Positions 56,301 to 64,000 of a DNA stretch of 64,000 nucleotides are shown here, one piece after another; position 1 is the first letter of the stretch; every line of letters begins with the position of its first letter. The stretch is from Tetrapyrgos nigripes. Its lineage: Eukaryota > Basidiomycota > Agaricomycetes > Agaricales > Campanellaceae. The stretch spans positions 620,001 to 684,000 of the forward strand of contig JAACJM010000017.1 in NCBI GenBank assembly GCA_013368315.1, read 5' to 3'. Under the pieces are notes generated by a model. It saw nothing but the letters and a program-made list of their open reading frames with translations. It was not told where the DNA came from and did not search any database. Both the position numbers and the translations under genes were made by a program.

Positions 56301-58501
56301 GTTCCAATGGTCGTGACCCCAACCATATCTCCATCTCCCAACTCATGAGTCCTGGCTCTACCGAAAAGGTTGCTAGATCCCTCAAGAAAATCGGTAAATT
56401 CGTCGATAAGAACAACGCCCATTCTCCCGAGGCGATGAGGGTGTCGTTTGAGAACCTCAAAACCTTTATTGACGAGATGGATACAAAGAAGAAGGAGATG
56501 GTGAGGGCATATATGAAGGGCAATGTCGTGTGGGAAGAGGTGAAGAAGGATATGAAGGAGACCTTTCAACAAATGAGGGAAACTAACGGGAAACTCACGG
56601 AGGAAGAGATGGAGTACATCATCACAGAGGCAAAGGCTAGAGTGTATCGCGACCGTGGATCCCCGATTCCTCACAACGCGAGCGACCCGGAACCCTTTGT
56701 CTCTGAGGCTTCTGGGACGGATGAAGAGAAAGAGCCGCTGGAATCCAAGCCAAGACTTCCGCCATTGAAGCCTGTCCCGACTAATGTCCGGTCAAAACCT
56801 CAGCACTCAAGTCATCGGCCCTCCAAATCTCGGGATGCGGGCGTTTCTGTGGAGAGGCGTGCCCGTGATTCCATTTCGTCGTCCAAGGAGACGAGAGGTG
56901 TCACGCCTTCTCCACCATCCATACCCAAACAGAATCCTGCTCGTCCTAGGCATTCCGGTCCCCAAATATTTGCTGCTCCTTCAAAGATCGATGAGTTACT
57001 GAGTCGTTATAAGGTACCTATGTCTGGGCCGACAAAGCGACTTGTTGCCGAACCTCGCAGTCGCGACAGTTTGGCGTCTGACACGTCTTCATTCCCTGTT
57101 CCCAACAATAGCAGTGTAGACTATCCAGCGGGATCAGACAAGGGGAAAGGCAAGGCAAAGGCTAGGGACGTATTTGATGATGATGTTGTCGATTCTTCTC
57201 GAAGTCGTCGCAATACCTTTGGTGACGAGGCTCCAAAGCCATACCAAGATGTGCCCAAATTTGACCTTCGCAAACTGGCAGTACAGTCAAAGGTTAATGG
57301 ATCCCGACGATCTTCCCTTCCCGCTCGGACTTCGCATATCCCTCTCTCTGCTAGCAATCTCCCCGAAAACAGACTATCCATCTCAACTTCCCACCACCCC
57401 CAAACTCCTTTGTCTACTTCCCGGATGCAAGCTCCCGAAACTGAACAATCCACGCTGATAAACGCTCTCATTGATTCGTTTTCGTCAAAGTATCAACTCA
57501 CGCCCGAATTTGTGTACAGTGTGTGGAAGGACGTCGTGGATATTTCCGACACGGAGAGAATTCTGCAGAAAATTAGCCGGACCAAGACAGAGTTGGTTGA
57601 CGAGTCCAGGAGGCGAAGGTCTTTACCAAACTCTGCCGCGTCAACTCCCAGCATTGATTTCATTGCTCTACAGGCGAGTTCTTCCCCCGCTTCAGGATTA
57701 GCCAACGAACCAACTTCCAGCTCTCAAATGTCCACCAATAAGACCCTAGCGTCCAGACATACTCCCAGCTCTCTAATCTCACCCAATGAAACTCCAGCGT
57801 CCAGGCATACTCCCGGCTCTCAAGTCTCATTCAACGAGCCTCCATCTGAATCTAGACCTTCGTCTATGACTACGTCACTTCGCCAGTCGTCGTCCCCTAC
57901 AACTCATTCCACGTCTCAATCCAAACATCGCGATTCTCAGCAGATACAGGTCCGAAAGAAGCGTCGGAGCTCCCCAACCAGACGGTCCTCAAGTGGTCAA
58001 TTCACCCCATTGACAACCAATGATTCTGGGCCCGAATCAGATTACAGTCCTCCACGGTCTTCCAGGGCTGGTCAAATGCTACGTTTGATGAAGCAAGGAC
58101 GATGGGAAGAGGCGCTTGAGCGGGAACATCGGAGAGCCAGTCTCACTGGGTTCGTTGAGAGGCGTGTGGATAGAAGAGAGTATAGCAGTGGTGCTTCATC
58201 GTCACGGTCGCCTGAGGTGAGAGCTGAGGTTGGGGAAAGGGAATATTCCAGAACCAGTCCCACTAGTGGTGCTGAGAAGAATCCAGGTAGAGAGGAGGAA
58301 ATTAATGGCGCTTCGTCATCGAGGTCCCCTGAGTTGAAGCCGGAAATTCGACGTAGGCACTGGAACTGGGAAGAATTGCAGGAGAAGATAGTGCCATCTG
58401 CGTCTCCGAGGAATCTGAAGAAGCTAGATGAGTTGGAAAAGCTTTACGGGGACGACTTCATTACTTCTATGACAGTGACAATTCTCGATAGGATCATGTA
58501 G
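53373..58501 (+). CDS. Rap1-type Myb domain protein, large and mostly disordered
   Basis: The N-terminal exon (about 53373-53463) reads NAYTVNDDKNLIAYLANFSE and KRGGNQIYKELVDN. After an intron (53464-53521) comes AGNKWPWSKRHTWQSWRDRY CKNKDFFDQ, the third-helix pattern of the Rap1/TRF2-interacting Myb domain. Further exons are 53522-54300, 54360-54452 and 54502-58501. After the Myb domain a basic stretch (GPRKRKRESLPIKPAKPDKR) is a likely nuclear signal, followed by acidic and Ser-rich tracts, a helical block (MRVSFENLKTFIDEMDTKKK at about 56430) and a C-terminal segment ending LEKLYGDDFITSMTVTILDR-IM. About 1.65 kaa in all. Rap1 proteins bind telomeres or promoters through this domain; family role is inferred from the Myb block. 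The true start codon is not settled because the first exon has no in-frame ATG. Confidence 0.75.
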
Positions 58502-58774
58502 CCATGACTTGCATAGTTAGTTCACATTCTACTGTAACGTTTACTAGTGATTTTGACGATGAGGCTGATAATCATACTGTATATATATCTGAACGTCTCC
58601 GTGAGTAACAAAAAGCTTCAGCGCTCTCTGCAGGGTTGTGTAACAAGCTTCCTGCACCAAATTGATCAACGTCCTCACACAGTGGTGCTAAGACAGCCAG
58701 AGATATAAACACAATAAGGATACTATATATGGAATACAGAACAGAATCTCTTCTTAAGTGGTTTGTCCCGGAAA
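58502..58774. terminator. Shared 3' region of two convergent genes
   Basis: The Rap1-like and oxoprolinase genes end 273 bp apart. The AT-rich stretches near 58575 and 58720 may hold the polyadenylation signals for both strands. Confidence 0.4.
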
Positions 58775-61700
58775 TCAAGTAAACAAAGCTTTATCCTCTC
58801 CTTGTCTCCTTGCATGTAATGCCCGTACATGAGGCAACTGCGCAACCGGCCCCCTCAGTTTACGCGTGCTAGGCAGCTTCGGTGGGCGGAATCCAGTCTC
58901 TGCCTCGCACTTCTCTAATATCTCTTTGAGTGTACCACCACGGTTGAAAAGTTCCCTCTTCTTCTCTGCCTGCGCAGGCGCCATTTCCGCACGAAGCTTC
59001 TCGGTAGCGGCAACGTCGACGTCACCAGAAGCTGTAAGGATGACACCATAACGAGAGGTGTCCTTGACGAGTCGACGACGAACCTCTTTGGCTACAAGTT
59101 CAGGATCTCGTTCCAACGGATTGCCCCTATAATTGGAAGTTAGTGAGATGCCGGATAGAGACGAGGCAAATACTGCTTACCATCCTCCACCTCCCCAAGT
59201 GACCCACTCGAGTGTGTCACCAGCTTCAACATCGACAAAGTCCTCCTTTGAACCGATAGGTATGCGAGGTGGGTTCTCCTTGTCCTCAGAATACTTGACT
59301 AGTATCTTGGAAGACCGCATGCCGGTACCTCCGCCATGTACACCCCAGGGTTTGGTCAACCATCGATCATCGTGAATGGAGATATTTCCGGGCTCCAAGA
59401 ATGTGTAGTCTATCCTCATGGCATTGCCGCCACGGAAAAGTCCCTCTCCACCAGAATCGATGACGGTCTCGTATTTGTCGACACGCAAGGGCAAGTAGCT
59501 CTCCAAGAATTCGTTGGGGACTGTGAAAAAGACATTAGATATTAATCATGTACATACGTCTCAGGCACTCACCAGCTCTCATTGAAGGCCAGAGCGAGTG
59601 TCCATCAGGACCATCTCCATGAGGTCTTGCAGGAATACCCTAGAGACCTGTCAGCTACGCAATGACTCGGAAAAATCTGCAAGAGCCTACCCCAAACCCG
59701 ATTTGATACAATTGGAACCATTCCCCATTCGAGTCAAACCCGGCATAGAAGAAGTGCGGTGAGTCACTGAACCCAGCAGCGGACAAAAATTCTGGCTGCC
59801 TTTGGCCAAACAGTCCACCAATAACATCAAACAGACGACCAAGAAGATGTGTCCGGCAAGACAGAGCAGCAGGCCTGATAGGGTTCAAAATCGTGCCAGT
59901 GGGTATGGATATATCAATGAGCTCAAAGGCACCATCATTCACGACAGTTGTTGGATCCTTTACGAAAGATTGTGCTGGTCAGAAAAGACAAAGCAATGAA
60001 TGATCGCAAAGATACTCACAAAGACAGTAAGCAGGTAATACACCGCAAACATCTTCAACATCTCATGGGACAAGGCCAAGTTGATTGACTTTTCACTCTG
60101 AGGATCCGTGCCATCAAAGTCAAAGCAGATCACTTGCGCGCCCTCTGCATCGATACGCTTGGACATCGTGCAAGCAACCTTCCAAGGACCAAGACCATGA
60201 CCATCGTCATCGATGTAATCTTCGAAATAGATGGGTTCGTCTGGGATGGTGGTTTTGATGAGCTTGCCAACGGCGCTCTTATTGCGAGAAAGAAGTTCGT
60301 TAAGAGAGGCTTCGTAATTTGCAAGACCAAAACGTTCAACTAAAAGAGACATTTCAGCATACTCAAAATGGTATATTGGCTTCCGTGTTCATACCAATCT
60401 CAAGAACACGTCGTCCAGCAACCTTGGTAGCAGCAACGAGGGCATGCAGATCACTCTTGGCAAAGGTAGGCTTGCGACTGTTCCTTTCAACAATCTATGG
60501 TTTAAAAAGTCACTCAGCCATACGGAAAGCGGATAGAGCAACAATACTCACATCGAATACAGCTTTGTTAGGAACACCTTCGTCGTAAAGCTTGCACAGA
60601 GGGATTTGTATGCCATCTTCATGGATACTGGTTGCACAGTCTGAAGACTCCATCAGCAACATTATATGAGACGCAAGGACTAGACGTACTAGGCATCGAC
60701 CCAGGCACACAACTACCAATATCCGTGAAATGACCAAGGTTTGCAGTCCATGCAATAATCTTGCCATTCAAGAACACGGGATTGACCACAAGGAAATCGT
60801 TCAAGTGCGAGATGGCGAAACTACAGGAGTAAGGATCGTTGGTAAGAAAGACATCTCCTTCTTTGATGGGCTCATCCCAGATACGCAAGAATCCTGGGAT
60901 GAAGCTGCCGAACTAAAGCCAAAGGCCAAGAAGATACATGTCAGCCAATTGAACCGACCAATCACGAAAAAGAAGCAGTCTCACCTGTCCACAAACCATC
61001 TTCCCAGAATGCTCCCCTTCCCCAGCTGCAATCATAGGGAAATAATCAAGTTGTTCACGCATAGCGGGAGACATGGCTACTCGTTGAATGAGGACGTCCA
61101 TCTCGTTTCTCGTATTCTGCAAGGCTGCTTCAACGAGTTGGACGATAATCGGATCAAGAGCCATCGTATTGACAGTAGAGGCAGAAGGTACAATCTTGTT
61201 CTCTGCGCGCCATATGAGGATGTTGCCAACTTCATCGATTTCAGCTCTGTGAATCGGGTTGACAAAAGTGTTACTGTCGATCTAGAGATAATGGTCAGCG
61301 ATAATTCGACGAGCAGGGAAAGTCACACACCTCAGTGATAATACACGGACCAATAGCATGATCACCAGCTCTGAGGAGGGATCGCTCGTATATGGGAACG
61401 TCCGTGAACGTCTTGCCAGCATAGAACTAAATATCAACCGAATCTGCTTCAGATTTCTAACAACGGACACAGCAAGTCGAACTCACCACACTAGTCTTCT
61501 GCGTGACAGCCTCCTTCACAGGCACTCCAGCCCCCTTCTCCAAATACATCGTCGCAACATCCTTCACTATCTCATTGACCACCGCCCTCAGATTACATAT
61601 CTCCACATCCAACTCCAGCGCAAACGTGAACAACGTCTTGTGGGATTTATTGAACCTCTGTTCAAGTATCTTGAACCCCCTTTGCTTCAACTCGTCCAAA

Positions 61701-63915
61701 GTAAACGGCACTGGCAACGTCAACCCCTGTCCTCGGTACCTCAAATCCGCTTCCCAAGAACTTGACTGAGCTGAAAGGGGAATGCCTTGTTTTTCGAGGA
61801 CGCTGGCGGCAGTTGTTGCAAGTTCCGTACATGTCTTCTCTACTTCTTCGATAGACAAATCAGCTAGACGGCGGAGGAGGGTGGTGGTAGTTTCATATCG
61901 CATTGAGGTACATGCATCACCAAATGCACATAGCACACCTGGACTTGGAGGGATGATTGCAGGGTAACTTTGACAGAGGTTGGCGACCTCACAGGCGAGC
62001 ATACCACCAGCACCTATGCACAGACGAAAAAAAAAGTTGGTCAGATTCTTTCATTTTCCCTTCTAAGAGATGGTAAAGGAGCATACACACCTCCAAAAGC
62101 AACCAACGCAAACGTTCTCATATCCTTCCCCTTCTCTACACTCACCGACCTCAAACTTCCATACATCCTCTCAATCGCCAATTTTACAATACCCTCTGCA
62201 GCATCTTCAACAGATAGACCCATTGGTTTAGCAACATGTGTCTCAATAGCTTCTCTTGCAGCACCTAGATCCAATTTGAACGATCCACCGAGAAGAGCTG
62301 GAGGGAGGTATCCGAGAGTTGCACAAGCATCTGTAACGGTAGGCATCTTCCCTCCTGCGTTGTAACAGGCTGGACCTGGCATGGCACCGGCGGATTCGGG
62401 ACCAACACGGAGGGCACCTGTGATTGAGGCGACTTGGGCGATAGAGCCTGTTATGGGCGTGTGTAAGAAAAGCGTGAAAATTGTGGTCTATTTCGCGCTC
62501 ACCTCCACCTGCACCGACAGTTCTGACATCGATGGATGCAGCACGGACTATGAGATCGAATGATGAGATTTTCAGGTATCTAGAAAAGAAGTGTATGTAT
62601 ACTCACTTGTCAGATCACCAATGGTACTCTCGCGTCTTAATTCGGGAACTCCATTCTCGATGAGACAGACATCGGTAGATGTACCGCTGTGAAAAAAAAA
62701 AAAAAAGTCAATAACCAGACCATATTCAGCAGTCTGCCACTCACCCAATATCAAAGGTCAGGAGGTTCTTAAACTTAGTCTTTCCTGCGACATGGGCAAC
62801 TACTCCAGCAACACCACCCGCAGGGCCGGAATACAGCAGACTATCAAACGCTCGTCAGAAACATTGTGCCACATACCATATGAATCATCACAACAAAAGC
62901 ATACACACACCTTGCACAATTTTCCTTCGCTACACTCCCACTCGCCAACCCTCCATCACTCCTCAACACCCTCAAATCTGTCTTTCCAAGCTTCTTCTGC
63001 AAATTCTCCACATACTTCCCAACAACAGGTTTCACATACGCATTCGCCACAGTCGTCAACGTCCTCTCGTATTCGCCCAGTTCGTTTAAAACCTCTGAGC
63101 TCAGAGAGACGGGAATTCCAGGAAACTCTTTCTCCAGTAACACACGAACTTCTTGTTCGTGTTTTGGATTGGCGAAAGAGTTGATTAGAGAGACCGTGAT
63201 GGACTCGGGTGGGTTGGGAAGGGATTTGAGAGCAGCAAGACGAGAAGTGAGGACGACGGCATCGAAGGGTCGTATTTCTTCTCCTGTTGTGGACATACGG
63301 CCAGGAACTTCGACAGTCTATTGGTGACGTCAGTTCTTAAGTGATCTTGAATAGGTCAAAGATACACTCACCAGTGCCAGATCAGCCAAAGACTCCGGCT
63401 TAGGCCAGACGATCCAGCCGGCTAAACCGCCAGGCTACAGAGATCCATTAAGAAATAGAATGTAATCGACGCCATTCAGAACGCACCACTTGACTACGCC
63501 TAACTTGAAGCACATCCTTATACCCTTCCGTGACCAATAGGGCGACACGAGCACCTTTGCCTTCAAGAATCGCATTGGTAGCAATCGTTGTGCCATGATT
63601 GAGGACAGAGAATTTGATACTATCGCCGTTAGGGACTTTGGACCTGATTTCTTGGATACCGTTCAATACACCGATACTCTGATCTTGAGGTGTACTTGGG
63701 GTCTGAGGATGGTTTCCGAATCAGCTGGAGAAGTAACGCGCGACGTCTTCAAATACTTGCCTTGGCCCTGTAAGTCTCTCCCGTTTCCTCATTGTACAGA
63801 ATGCAGTCAGTGAACGTTCCTGCGCGAGAAGAGCACTCAATTGACGACCTAGAAGAGTAAAAGTAGATAACTTACCTCCAACATCAACCCCAAGTTTCCA
63901 GACACTCGCAGACAT
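58775..63915 (-). CDS. 5-oxoprolinase / hydantoinase A-B family protein
   Basis: ATP-dependent ring-opening enzyme of about 1,300 residues, the usual length for eukaryotic 5-oxoprolinase. About 12 exons. HyuA half: KLGVDVG-GTFTDCILYN (phosphate-binding, split by an intron at 63880), SVLNHGTTIATNAILEGKGA, LTVEVPGRMS, EYERTLTTVANAYVKPVVGK, LRVLRSDGGLASGSVA, LLTFDIGGTSTDVCLIENG, RTVGAGGGSIA, GPESAGAMPGPACYNAGG, MRTFALVAFGGAGGMLACEV. HyuB half: MALDPIIVQLVEAALQNTRN and EMDVLIQRVAMSPAMREQLD, GDVFLTNDPYSCSFAISHLN-D, VICFDFDGTDPQ, and the glycine-rich end SGGEGLFRGGNAMRIDY, WGVHGGGTGM, TLEWVTWGGGGWGNPLERDP. Both halves and all key glycine motifs are intact. It may act on 5-oxoproline (glutathione cycle) or on hydantoins; sequence does not decide. 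Start 63915 (MSASVWKLGVDVG) chosen because the first motif lies at the usual distance. Confidence 0.93.
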
Positions 63916-64000
63916 CGTATACTTTGCCAACGAAAGAAAGTAGACAGTTAGTCTGGCATTAAATACGGATTGTATGGCCGCGTCCGACACGGCCAACGGC

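Overview
The window is nuclear DNA from a filamentous basidiomycete, most likely a mushroom-forming agaricomycete. The support is short GT-AG introns in almost every gene, three intron-bearing tRNA genes, a TET/JBP-type dioxygenase of the fungal kind, a single-adenylation-domain hydroxamate siderophore synthetase of the basidiomycete type, and decayed Ty3/gypsy, Harbinger and integrase-type transposons. The species cannot be named from sequence alone.

Left third (1-14.5 kb): transposon graveyard. A Ty3/gypsy pol remnant and its 3' LTR (2-2794) are followed by a terminal-inverted-repeat element of about 10.5 kb (3976-14443), flanked by the 6-bp direct repeat TAGCAA. It carries a retroviral-type DDE integrase gene (plus strand) and two unrecognised divergent genes (minus strand). 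It has been invaded twice: by a 929-bp hAT-like non-autonomous element (5880-6808) and by a 3.4-kb PIF/Harbinger element (10805-14177) with its own transposase and Myb/SANT-like gene. Almost all premature stops in these genes sit where CGA or CAA would be expected, the mark of C-to-T change at methylated cytosines.

Middle (14.9-31 kb): tRNA-Glu, tRNA-Asp and tRNA-Ala; a large gene whose 3' half encodes a TET/JBP 2-oxoglutarate/Fe(II) dioxygenase behind a very repetitive N-terminal part; an armadillo-repeat-like protein; a small Tc1/mariner-type MITE; a C2H2 zinc-finger protein; and a degraded gene remnant.

Right (31-51 kb): siderophore locus. A one-A-domain, three-T, three-C NRPS (like Omphalotus Fso1 and Ceriporiopsis NPS2), L-ornithine N5-monooxygenase, N5-hydroxyornithine acyltransferase, a full-length ABCC-type ABC transporter and an enoyl-CoA hydratase family gene. 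Monooxygenase and acyltransferase should make the N5-acyl-N5-hydroxyornithine that the NRPS joins; the transporter may export the product or an intermediate. Exact ATCWGATAA motifs, the site of fungal iron-responsive GATA repressors (SreA/Urbs1 type), lie upstream of the NRPS, between monooxygenase and acyltransferase, and upstream of the ABC gene, so these four genes are probably one iron regulon.

Far right (53-64 kb): a large Rap1-type Myb protein (probably telomeric or chromatin-bound) converges on a full-length 5-oxoprolinase/hydantoinase-family gene. All exon boundaries were read by eye from splice signals and frame; none has transcript support.
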